Assembly: GCA_015056625.1 (NCBI GenBank)
Contig: SVFY01000025.1
Span: 1-43,930, forward strand
Origin: Butyrivibrio sp.
GTDB lineage: Bacteria; Bacillota; Clostridia; Lachnospirales; Lachnospiraceae
DNA: 43,930 bases
Reading direction: 5' to 3'
Part shown: piece by piece, positions 32,562-40,114 of the stretch
Layout: each line of letters starts with the position of its first letter
Numbering within the stretch: position 1 is the first letter of the stretch
Program-made: the position numbers and the translations under genes
The notes under the pieces: model-generated
Seen by the model: the letters and a program-made list of their open reading frames with translations, nothing else
What the model was told of the DNA's origin: nothing
The model's database searches: none

Positions 32562-34190
32562 TCACTTTGTCTTTTTTAAACATTTGTCAATGGCTTTGCA
32601 GGAAAAGAGCCTGCTTAAGCCATAAGCTGCATAAGGCAGCCAGTAGATATAATACCTCATGGTGTATCTGGAGGAGCCTTCCCAAAATTCATGGAACATG
32701 ATACCACCAAATATCAGGATCAGCAGTAGCATCTCCTGATGGGTTATCTTTCGCCCCTTAAGTATGCCAAACAGGTATACTGCTACTCCAATATAACACA
32801 CCGGCATAAAGATGTTCATGATCCATATAAGGACAGGACAGCCCTTGTCCGAGCCGAATACCAGATAGTCTCTGAAGGGAGAAACTATATCCACGTGGCG
32901 GCTCACCAGATCCAGATTGTGGGTAGATATGCAAACTGAATCTGCCCACTGGGTAGCAAACTTCCTTACCAGGAACCTTGCTCCATGAAGAGGTCTGTGG
33001 GCAAAATCTGTCAGAGTATTAATGATATTTTCTCTGGCCGCTGCTGCAGTAGCCGCGGAATCATAGCCGTTCTCTTCAAAAACCTTGTAGTTATACCCGT
33101 TATACCAGCCATCCTCAAGAGGACTCTCCTGAAGGCCCATGGCAATATGTGACCAGGCGGGAGATCCATCGGGAATTGATCCAAGACCAGACACCTTACA
33201 GAAATAGCTGTCAACGGCTTTTTTAGCACCAAAGACCAGGACCAAAAACAGCAACGCTAACACTGCCCTTGCAAATAATCTCTTTCCGACGCTGTATTTT
33301 ACTCCAGCATTGTCATTAAACAGCACAACATTGCGGGTTTTATTTTTTTCAACAATACTGCTCCCCAGGAGCACCACTATAAGCGCAATAAGCGCTATCT
33401 CGCAGTTGGTTTTAAGAAGGATTGCCACCGTTATGCTAACAGCAGATATTACAGTATATCTGACCTTATTTCGCTTTACAAACAGCACCATCATATACAG
33501 CGCCAGTGTCTGGGGCGCCATGCTGATGATATCGCCATATATGTAGGTGACATAGTTATAGAAAAACAGTGCGCCACAGGATATAACCGCTACCATTCCA
33601 CAAACTGTCCTGTCTTCAAAGAGCTCCCAGGTGATCTTGTATATCAGCCCGATTGTCACAAGTATTGAGACAAGCTGCACCATGTCCCAGGCAAAATAGT
33701 TGCTCTCACCAAAAATGGCATGCATTATCTGACCAAATCCCACATAGCCAAGCTGAAATGGCCAGGTAAAAAGATATCCTCCAGGCTCTGTAAGAGATGA
33801 ATAGTCGCCTCTGGAAAATGCGTTGATGATATCATCAAGGGCTTTGGAATCATTGACTGCCTGAGGATGGATCACCAGAATAAGCATCATACAGTAAATT
33901 GCGGAAAAAATGATCCCGCCCGCCATCAGATATCCACTGTATTTTTCAAACACCTCAAGGCGATACAGCAGGAATAATCCCGCAAACACCAGTAGCAGCC
34001 CCAGAATCAGGAACAGTATATTTTCACTTCCATAATGAGGCCAGTCCTCATCTGAATGCATGTCGTAATAAATTGTTGTGACACTGCTGACTCCAATAAC
34101 AATAAGCGCCGCCACAAAGAGGCATAATGCAATTATGTAGTTAAATACATCCCTTACCTTACTCAAAGTGTAATTCTCTCTATTTTGCAC
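32562..34190 (-). CDS. Polytopic membrane protein, GT39-like glycosyltransferase
   Basis: 542 aa with about twelve helices. The first outside loop has 'DMHSDEDWPHYG'; a later segment 'KALDDIINAFSRGDYSSLT' leads to 'FTWPFQLGYVGFGQIMHAIFG', a pattern found in GT39-like membrane proteins of Clostridia. Start options: GTG 34190 gives a 28-nt overlap with the ATPase gene, while TTG 34166 would overlap its TGA by 4 nt and has AGAGAG 8 nt upstream, which is the more conventional coupling. Both give the same membrane protein. Probable lipid-linked-sugar transferase; donor unknown. Confidence 0.77.
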   Translation of the reverse strand: MQNRENYTLSKVRDVFNYIIALCLFVAALIVIGVSSVTTIYYDMHSDEDWPHYGSENILFLILGLLLVFAGLFLLYRLEVFEKYSGYLMAGGIIFSAIYCMMLILVIHPQAVNDSKALDDIINAFSRGDYSSLTEPGGYLFTWPFQLGYVGFGQIMHAIFGESNYFAWDMVQLVSILVTIGLIYKITWELFEDRTVCGMVAVISCGALFFYNYVTYIYGDIISMAPQTLALYMMVLFVKRNKVRYTVISAVSITVAILLKTNCEIALIALIVVLLGSSIVEKNKTRNVVLFNDNAGVKYSVGKRLFARAVLALLFLVLVFGAKKAVDSYFCKVSGLGSIPDGSPAWSHIAMGLQESPLEDGWYNGYNYKVFEENGYDSAATAAAARENIINTLTDFAHRPLHGARFLVRKFATQWADSVCISTHNLDLVSRHVDIVSPFRDYLVFGSDKGCPVLIWIMNIFMPVCYIGVAVYLFGILKGRKITHQEMLLLILIFGGIMFHEFWEGSSRYTMRYYIYWLPYAAYGLSRLFSCKAIDKCLKKTK

Positions 34191-35743
34191 TCATGTTTCT
34201 TAGTCTTAGCATCATAGTTAATGCCACACAGGATAACATCTCCCTTAATGCCTTCAAAAACCTTGAAGTATTTCTTGTCTTTTATCTGCCCGATAGCACC
34301 TTCTGCACTATCATTTTTCTTCAGCTCAATCACAAGTACTGGCAGCGCTGCGCCATTTTTGGGGATATACACAAGGTCAGCATAACCCCGGCCTGATGGA
34401 AGTTCTTCTACCTTGATAAAATCATTTGCCGCACTGATATATGCAACCTTAACAACAGATCTAAGCGCCTGCTCGTCATTGTAAAACAGAGGTGATACCC
34501 CAAGTGTTCCCGCATCATGCGCTTCTTCTATCGCCCTGGCCACAGCCTCTTCATTTCCATCAATCGTATCAGCAAGCAGCTGATCTGAATTTCTGATTAT
34601 GCGGTTAGTTGTTTCATGACTCCCCACACGAATAGTGCTTACAAATTCACGTCGTACTTCTTCATTAGGAATTCTGGCTTTCTGGCTCTCATTGTCATAA
34701 GCAAGATATCCAAGGTGGATCAAAAGCGAAAGAATATCATCCTTCCCATGGACTGAAGTCATATCATTCTGGAAGGTTGATGTATCTACAGGCATATCAT
34801 TGCCTCCAAGCATCTGAATAATGTCTGCCTGAAGCCCTTCTATGTCCATGTTTATGTACTGCAAAAGAGCTTCAAAAGTCTCCGTCTTGGACCAATATGT
34901 GTCATACACACCAGTTCTTGCTGCCTGACATACAGAATTGGGATTATATATCTCACCAACTTTAGGAAAAGAATATCCATCATACCACTTCTTGACACTC
35001 GCCCTATTTAAGCTGTAATGCTGCGCCAGATAATCTATATCCTTTTTAGTAAATCCAACAAATTCTGAAAAGAGAGATGGCTGGATCATTGTATATTCCC
35101 TGAAGTCGGATATTGCGGACTGATGCCCGTATTTTTTGATGGGAAGTATCCCCGTCATAAATGCTCCGACTATTGATCTGTCAGTAACATTACCATTTTT
35201 AAATATTGCCCTGAGGAAATTTATATATTCCTCATGGATCTCTTCATCATCCTGATACTCCCTGAAAAGAGCATCCCATTCATCAATGATAAAAAAGAAT
35301 TTCCTGCCTGAACTCTCACTGATGTTAACAAGAAGCTCTTCAAGAGAATTACCTGTAATATCAGGAAAAGAGGCTCTTAACTCCGAAACTACAGATTCTC
35401 TGATCAAGTCAACAATATTGTCCGAGTCTTTTTTTGCAGAAATAAATCCTGTAATATCAATCGAAACCACATAGTATTGATTGAGATGCGCAAGGTAGGT
35501 ATCAGAGCCTGATATTTTCAGCCCATCAAATAGCGCCTTTGAATCACAAGACATATCATAATATGCGCTTAGCATCTTGGCTGTATAGGTCTTTCCAAAG
35601 CGCCTGGGCCTGCTGATACAGGTCAGTTTATCAGAGGTGTCCAGGGATCTGTTAATGATCTCTATCATCTCTGTTTTATCGACATATATACCATTGAGAA
35701 CAGATTCAAATCCTTTATTCCCCGGTGAAAAATATAGTCCCAT
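34163..35743 (-). CDS. AAA-ATPase-like protein with C-terminal PD-(D/E)XK nuclease-like domain
   Basis: 526 aa, soluble. An AAA-ATPase_like domain begins with 'IYVDKTEMIEII' and the family's Walker A variant 'SRPRRFGKT' (44-52). Walker B is 'FFIIDEWDAL' with D154-E155. The C-terminal PDDEXK_9-like domain has 'RGYADLVYIPK' and 'VLVIELKK' (~455-480), giving the D-x(n)-E-x-K set. Members of this family occur in many copies in Clostridia and Bacteroidetes; their role is not settled, and mobile-element or defence roles have been suggested. GGGAG lies 6 nt before ATG 35743. It is sandwiched between membrane glycosyltransferase genes with a 2-bp gap upstream and an overlap downstream, and looks like an accessory insertion adopted into the operon. 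Confidence 0.88.
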   Translation of the reverse strand: MGLYFSPGNKGFESVLNGIYVDKTEMIEIINRSLDTSDKLTCISRPRRFGKTYTAKMLSAYYDMSCDSKALFDGLKISGSDTYLAHLNQYYVVSIDITGFISAKKDSDNIVDLIRESVVSELRASFPDITGNSLEELLVNISESSGRKFFFIIDEWDALFREYQDDEEIHEEYINFLRAIFKNGNVTDRSIVGAFMTGILPIKKYGHQSAISDFREYTMIQPSLFSEFVGFTKKDIDYLAQHYSLNRASVKKWYDGYSFPKVGEIYNPNSVCQAARTGVYDTYWSKTETFEALLQYINMDIEGLQADIIQMLGGNDMPVDTSTFQNDMTSVHGKDDILSLLIHLGYLAYDNESQKARIPNEEVRREFVSTIRVGSHETTNRIIRNSDQLLADTIDGNEEAVARAIEEAHDAGTLGVSPLFYNDEQALRSVVKVAYISAANDFIKVEELPSGRGYADLVYIPKNGAALPVLVIELKKNDSAEGAIGQIKDKKYFKVFEGIKGDVILCGINYDAKTKKHECKIERITL

Positions 35744-35745
35744 AT

Positions 35746-37305
35746 CTATCTCCCACTTTTAAGAATCACGCTGTCTTTGTTGTAGTATATCGCTGTAGCT
35801 GAGTTTACCCATTCTGAAGGGTCAGAAGTCACATCCCAGTAAAACAGCATTTCTGGATGTACTGAATGCTCTTCCAGCACCGCATCCTTAATCGAATCAT
35901 CTCTTAAGATTTCAAGCCTCTTAAGATTTTCATCCCTGTATGTCGCTGCACTTCCATCTGCAATAGCGAAAAAAGCTGAAGTACCGCTGTAGTATTCGTG
36001 GTCTGGAAGTATCGATAAAAGTGATCCAAATGCCAAAAATCCAAGGCACGCAGCCACAACAAAAGATGAAGCAACTGGCATCCTGCGCTCGTCTGCTGTC
36101 TTCGCATCTGCATCTATGCTAAAAGCATTTACTCTAGCTTCAAGATACTGCCTGAACCACGCAGTAAGATAGAACACTGTAAGTACAGCCATCACTACAA
36201 ATTCCATCCAGCCAAGAGCCTTAAGCCTTCCTGCTCCAATATTACCCACCGCAAAAAACGGAGGTGTCATGTTGGATGATACAAGTAAGAAAGCGAACAA
36301 CACAAACATAAATGGATGCTCCAATCTAGCCTTGAGTCTTCCTGCCATATTCCAAAACACTGGAACCAATAACAGCAATGCCACCCACAGCTCCCATCTT
36401 GCCATGTCATTTATCATCATATCAAAAGTTGAGTATATAGACAGGAGCACTGACTTAACTGCGCCAACATGTGCAGTCTCAGCACTTCTTACAAGATTAC
36501 CAGGAGTAAAGCATGAGCAGGCAAATCCAATGAGGTTAGTAACTGCAGGGATCCAGATATTCTTCCAAGGAGTCTCCTGTTTGAATATCCCCCTCTTTAC
36601 CATAAGTGCAATAAACAGGATCAACACTGAAATAATAGCCAGTTCAAGCGCTGTCAGATAGTTGGCTCCGCCCATCCAAAAGCCCCAGAACGCTGCCCAG
36701 ATAAGCTTTCTCTTTCTTACCTTAGGGTCATCATCATAAACTGCTCTCATCAGAAGTCCCAGCCAGAAAAATGCCATTCCAAAAGTAAATGTATAGTTGA
36801 TGGCTCCGCTGTACCAGTAAAATGCCTCTACCCTTAACCCTCCCTTTGGCAAGGACTGAGTCATGAGGATAAGAGTTATCATGGCTGCCACATTGGTAAG
36901 GTCCTTATCAAGCCTCCATACCCTTACAAAAAGCGCATCAAAAAAGTAAAGCACTCCAAATGTCAACATTGCCAAAATGATAAATGGTGTGAGGAAATAC
37001 AGACTCTCACTAAAGGCACTTGGACATACATTGGTCAGTATGATAGAAAAAAAGTATCCTTCATACTGTGAGTACACAAGCCATGCCTTCTGTAGGGATG
37101 CAATAACTGCACTTAGTACACTTCCAGTCTCCACAAAGGCCTCATGTGTCTGCAGCGCCATCGAAAAATCATCTGCCGATGGGAAATCATAGAATCCCAA
37201 AACCAACATGGGGATCAGCAACGCCACGTACAGTACCGTAAGCAGAATGCTTAAATGCCTTTTATTAAATTGATACTTCCACTTAGGCAAGCTATAACTA
37301 AACAT
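35746..37305 (-). CDS. Polytopic membrane protein, DUF6056-like, coupled to hipA
   Basis: 519 aa. After one helix comes 'YDFPSADDFSMALQTH' with the acidic pair, then several helices and 'VEAFYWYSGAINYTF', the element shared with the protein at 12360-13835. A soluble part of about 30 residues ('DADAKTADERRM') and a C-terminal soluble tail interrupt or follow the helices. ATG 37305 is chosen: it overlaps the hipA stop as TAATG and has GGGAG 10 nt upstream, inside the end of hipA. A longer frame from 37389 would overlap hipA by 85 nt with no signal. Its translation is therefore probably linked to that of the toxin gene, although by family it belongs to the glycan pathway. Confidence 0.78.
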   Translation of the reverse strand: MFSYSLPKWKYQFNKRHLSILLTVLYVALLIPMLVLGFYDFPSADDFSMALQTHEAFVETGSVLSAVIASLQKAWLVYSQYEGYFFSIILTNVCPSAFSESLYFLTPFIILAMLTFGVLYFFDALFVRVWRLDKDLTNVAAMITLILMTQSLPKGGLRVEAFYWYSGAINYTFTFGMAFFWLGLLMRAVYDDDPKVRKRKLIWAAFWGFWMGGANYLTALELAIISVLILFIALMVKRGIFKQETPWKNIWIPAVTNLIGFACSCFTPGNLVRSAETAHVGAVKSVLLSIYSTFDMMINDMARWELWVALLLLVPVFWNMAGRLKARLEHPFMFVLFAFLLVSSNMTPPFFAVGNIGAGRLKALGWMEFVVMAVLTVFYLTAWFRQYLEARVNAFSIDADAKTADERRMPVASSFVVAACLGFLAFGSLLSILPDHEYYSGTSAFFAIADGSAATYRDENLKRLEILRDDSIKDAVLEEHSVHPEMLFYWDVTSDPSEWVNSATAIYYNKDSVILKSGR

Positions 37306-38603
37306 TAAATCTGAGCTCCCGCAATAATATCGTCTATCATTTTTATAGTCTGTTCTCTTATCCCTACCTCTTGAGCTATCTCTTTCCATTTTGACACAGC
37401 ATCAGATACCTCTGATATTGTCTTGTCTATCCTGGAATTACTGATATCCATCACCCTTCCGGCCTGTACCAGATCACTCCGGCTGATTCCTGACGTCTTG
37501 CCGTTGATCGTCATCTGGTGTGCCTTGAGCCAGATATTAGCAGGATTATAGGAAAAAGTCATATCATACGCCGGTGACAGTCTCCACTTTCCACGCCTAT
37601 CCATCAGGAAAGATGTATTCTTCACATGATCGTCCTGATTCACCGCCATCACATTGAACACCATTCTCCTGTAAAACTGTTCTATTTCAGCGGCTGTCAG
37701 CTTCATCTGGCGCATGTAGCCCGCAGCCTGCTCATAGCTGCACAGAGCTGGGATATTGTAATCAATATGTGCAATAGCTCCAAGAGTCTGCATATGGAGT
37801 TTATTTTTTCCAATGCGGTCAAATCTCTTAGTCATGAAATGATTGCGACCATTCTCTGAAAAAATCATGCATTCATTCATCTCTATGCCAGACAGTAGCG
37901 CCATCCTGTAATAAGCATATTCTATAAGCGTATATTCTGGTTCATCTTCAAGATCGTGGTCGCCATTTTTACTTACACCATCAAACTTTATAAGCCAGTA
38001 AGAAAAATCATCTCCAGCATTTATCTGTCCTGATCTTATTTCGCCAGTGTTCTCGTTCCATGCGACAATAGCCTTCGCCCTGGCTCCACCTGCGGAGGTC
38101 CCAAGCTTTAAAAGCTGTGAATATGTCAGGTCAGCACTTGCATCTATTCGCACACTTTCCCTGCTAGCCAATACCTCAGATGCAAATCGTACCATTTCAT
38201 CCACATCTACTATATCATTGGAATCTGCCTTAGGTCCCTGTGCAGGTACATATTCAAGTGCTCCCATTCCCCTTGATCCCGTATAGCATAGCCTGTCAAT
38301 GACATTAAAATCCGACTCCGTTTTCCCTTGCCTGGCGAGCCATTGGTTGATAACAGCATTTCCAAACTTATCAGGTAAAGAGTCCGCTACCAATCCCGGA
38401 ACACCCTTGAATGCTCCTCCAATATCAGGAAAAGAATAAACCCTGTCAGATATTGGCATTTTAATCGGAGATAATTCTATACCCGCAGCCTTTGCACCTT
38501 CTGCAAAATCATGGTCATACTCAAACTGTGCGAACGCACTCCCTTCCGGCAAATGAAGTATTCCTACTCGCGTTCCCCACAAAAAAACCTCTGCATAATT
38601 CAC
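37305..38603 (-). CDS. hipA: HipA-type toxin, serine/threonine kinase of a toxin-antitoxin pair
   Basis: 432 aa, normal for the family. An N-terminal subdomain (~1-105) is followed by the kinase core. 'TSAGGARAKAIV' near residue 168 is the P-loop-like Gly-rich segment, 'FMTKRFDRIG' the usual linker, 'NQDDHVKN' near 318 the catalytic loop and 'SPAYDMT' near 339 the metal-binding Asp. E. coli HipA phosphorylates glutamyl-tRNA synthetase and causes persistence; related kinases hit other targets. All key residues appear present, so it should be active. Translation starts at GTG 38603, which overlaps the hipB stop as GTGA. The next gene starts on the hipA stop. Regulation is expected through the operators upstream of hipB. 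Confidence 0.93.
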   Translation of the reverse strand: MNYAEVFLWGTRVGILHLPEGSAFAQFEYDHDFAEGAKAAGIELSPIKMPISDRVYSFPDIGGAFKGVPGLVADSLPDKFGNAVINQWLARQGKTESDFNVIDRLCYTGSRGMGALEYVPAQGPKADSNDIVDVDEMVRFASEVLASRESVRIDASADLTYSQLLKLGTSAGGARAKAIVAWNENTGEIRSGQINAGDDFSYWLIKFDGVSKNGDHDLEDEPEYTLIEYAYYRMALLSGIEMNECMIFSENGRNHFMTKRFDRIGKNKLHMQTLGAIAHIDYNIPALCSYEQAAGYMRQMKLTAAEIEQFYRRMVFNVMAVNQDDHVKNTSFLMDRRGKWRLSPAYDMTFSYNPANIWLKAHQMTINGKTSGISRSDLVQAGRVMDISNSRIDKTISEVSDAVSKWKEIAQEVGIREQTIKMIDDIIAGAQI

Positions 38604-38929
38604 TCTTCATCACCCCATTTAAACTCAACTTGTGAACTGGTCTTAGGTTTATGGGCTCGCTTTTTCGTATTGTTCTTTTCCCTGTCCAAAAAAGCTGACG
38701 GCCGTTTTTCAAGGTCTGGAATAGAATCATTTAAGCTGTCCGCAAGGCCAAGAGCGATAAGTATTTTAAAAAAATTCTCCAAAGAAATATCATTACCTGA
38801 CTCAAACCTCTGTATTGAACGCAGAGAAAGACCTGTCATCTGTGACAGATCCTTCTGTGTCAGAGAATTCTCAATTCTATATCTGGTTACTTTTCTTTTG
38901 ATATCTATCAAATATGCTCTTGAGTTCAT
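38600..38929 (-). CDS. hipB: HipB-type antitoxin, XRE-family DNA-binding protein
   Basis: 109 aa from ATG 38929 (GTG 38944 would give 114; neither has a clear ribosome binding site). A helix-turn-helix of the XRE type spans about residues 10-65: 'IENSLTQKDLSQMTGLSLRS' continuing with 'IQRFESGNDIS'. The basic C-terminal tail ('KNNTKKRAHKPK') would be flexible and is the usual site of contact with HipA. HipB proteins bind operators in their own promoter and hold HipA inactive. The gene overlaps hipA by 4 nt. The two palindromes at 38959-38974 and 39000-39015 are the obvious binding sites. Confidence 0.9.
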   Translation of the reverse strand: MNSRAYLIDIKRKVTRYRIENSLTQKDLSQMTGLSLRSIQRFESGNDISLENFFKILIALGLADSLNDSIPDLEKRPSAFLDREKNNTKKRAHKPKTSSQVEFKWGDEE

Positions 38930-38958
38930 AAATAAAGCATACACCGCGTCACAATAAA

Positions 38959-38974
38959 ATGCAATATTTTACGT
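38959..38974. promoter_or_regulatory. HipB operator 2 (predicted)
   Basis: ATGCAATATTTTACGT matches the perfect palindrome at 39000-39015 in 13 of 16 positions and has the same outer TAA/TTA flanks. The centres are 41 bp apart, close to four DNA turns, so two dimers would sit on one face of the helix. This copy lies in the hipB leader. Confidence 0.6.
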
Positions 38975-38999
38975 CTTATTACCAAATTTGATCGTTAAC

Positions 39000-39015
39000 A
39001 CGCAATATATTGCGT
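39000..39015. promoter_or_regulatory. HipB operator 1 (predicted), perfect palindrome on the -10
   Basis: ACGCAATATATTGCGT is a perfect 16-bp palindrome with extra matching TAA and TTA arms one base further out. It covers the predicted -10 of hipBA at 39004-39009. This is the position expected for autorepression. Confidence 0.7.
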
Positions 39016-39032
39016 TTTATTTTATGATTCAA
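39004..39032 (-). promoter_or_regulatory. Predicted hipBA promoter
   Basis: On the minus strand the -35 is TTGAAT (39027-39032) and the -10 is TATATT (39004-39009), separated by exactly 17 bp. The -10 lies inside operator 1. The transcript would begin near 38997 and have a leader of about 70 nt to ATG 38929. It lies in the 110-bp gap that follows the epimerase gene. Confidence 0.6.
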
Positions 39033-39039
39033 ATTCGAA

Positions 39040-40110
39040 TCAGATCCTGTAATATTCCTTGTACCACTTTGCAAAAGACCTAAGTCCATCCCTTAAAGGT
39101 GTAGCAGGTTTAAATCCAAAGTCCTCTTGCAACGCCGTTACATCAGCATAGGTAACTTCCACATCTCCTGGTTGCATAGGAACCAGCTCCTTGTGACTCT
39201 CAAAATCATAGTCAGCTGGAAGCACCTCAGCAGCTACCAGTTCTTGCTGCAGTATATCAACAAAGTCAAGAAGGTTAACTGGATCATTGTTTCCGATATT
39301 ATAAACCTTGTACCTCGCCCCATTCTCGTTCTCAGCTGGAGCAACCTGCATTACGCTGATAACCCCCTTTACGATATCATCAACGAAGGTAAAATCTCTC
39401 TTGCAGTTACCGTAGTTAAATATCTTGATGGTCTCGCCCCTGCGAAGCTTGTTGGTGAAACCAAAGTAAGCCATATCCGGTCTTCCTGCCGGTCCGTAAA
39501 CAGTAAAGAATCTAAGGCCTGTTGAAGGTATGCCATAGAGCTTGGAGTAAGCGTGCGCAAGAAGCTCGTTAGATTTCTTGGTGGCTGCATAGAGAGAAAC
39601 CGGGTTATCAACCTTGTCCTCTACGCTATATGGGATCTTCTTGTTGCTGCCATAAACGCTTGAGCTTGAAGCATATACCAGATGCTCTACCCCAGCCTGA
39701 CCATCATCATATGAGTGTCTGCAGGCTTCCAGTATGTTATAGAATCCGATCATGTTGGACTCCATATAGGCATCCGGATTATCAATGGAGTACCTTACAC
39801 CAGCCTGGGCAGCCAGATTTACAACCACCTCTGGTTTAAACTCATCAAATACCCTGTCCACCAGATCTCTGTCAGCGATACTTCCACGAACCAGTTCAAA
39901 CTGATCATCGTACTGGGCAGCCTCAGCGATCTTATCTAGCCTGTATTCCTTGATTCCAACATCATAGTAGTTGTTGACATTATCAATTCCAAGGATCCTG
40001 CACTCAGGATACAGCTTCATAAGCTCCATGACCAGGTTGGCTCCGATAAATCCAGCCGCTCCGGTCACAAGGATTCTTTTTTTATCAAGTGAAATATTTT
40101 TATTAAGCAT
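39040..40110 (-). CDS. NAD-dependent sugar epimerase, UDP-glucuronate 4-epimerase-like
   Basis: 356 aa, an extended short-chain dehydrogenase. The NAD-binding motif is 'GAAGFIG' (17-23), then 'GIDNVNNYYD', 'NLAAQAGVRYS', 'YASSSSVYG' and the catalytic Y-x-x-x-K in 'SLYAATKKSNEL' near residue 170. 'RFFTVYGPAGRPDMAYF' and 'CKRDFTFVDDIV' are typical of the CapI/LspL group of UDP-glucuronate 4-epimerases, which make UDP-galacturonate; UDP-glucose 4-epimerase is the alternative. It supplies a nucleotide sugar for the surface glycan. It starts 4 nt after the upstream stop with only a weak ribosome binding site. The hipBA promoter lies just downstream. Confidence 0.9.
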   Translation of the reverse strand: MLNKNISLDKKRILVTGAAGFIGANLVMELMKLYPECRILGIDNVNNYYDVGIKEYRLDKIAEAAQYDDQFELVRGSIADRDLVDRVFDEFKPEVVVNLAAQAGVRYSIDNPDAYMESNMIGFYNILEACRHSYDDGQAGVEHLVYASSSSVYGSNKKIPYSVEDKVDNPVSLYAATKKSNELLAHAYSKLYGIPSTGLRFFTVYGPAGRPDMAYFGFTNKLRRGETIKIFNYGNCKRDFTFVDDIVKGVISVMQVAPAENENGARYKVYNIGNNDPVNLLDFVDILQQELVAAEVLPADYDFESHKELVPMQPGDVEVTYADVTALQEDFGFKPATPLRDGLRSFAKWYKEYYRI

Positions 40111-40114
40111 TGTG

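Noticed and set aside
32603..32615. Hairpin-like GCAGG/CCTGC in 32600-32616
   Set aside because: It lies inside the coding sequence of the GT39-like protein and has no T-run.
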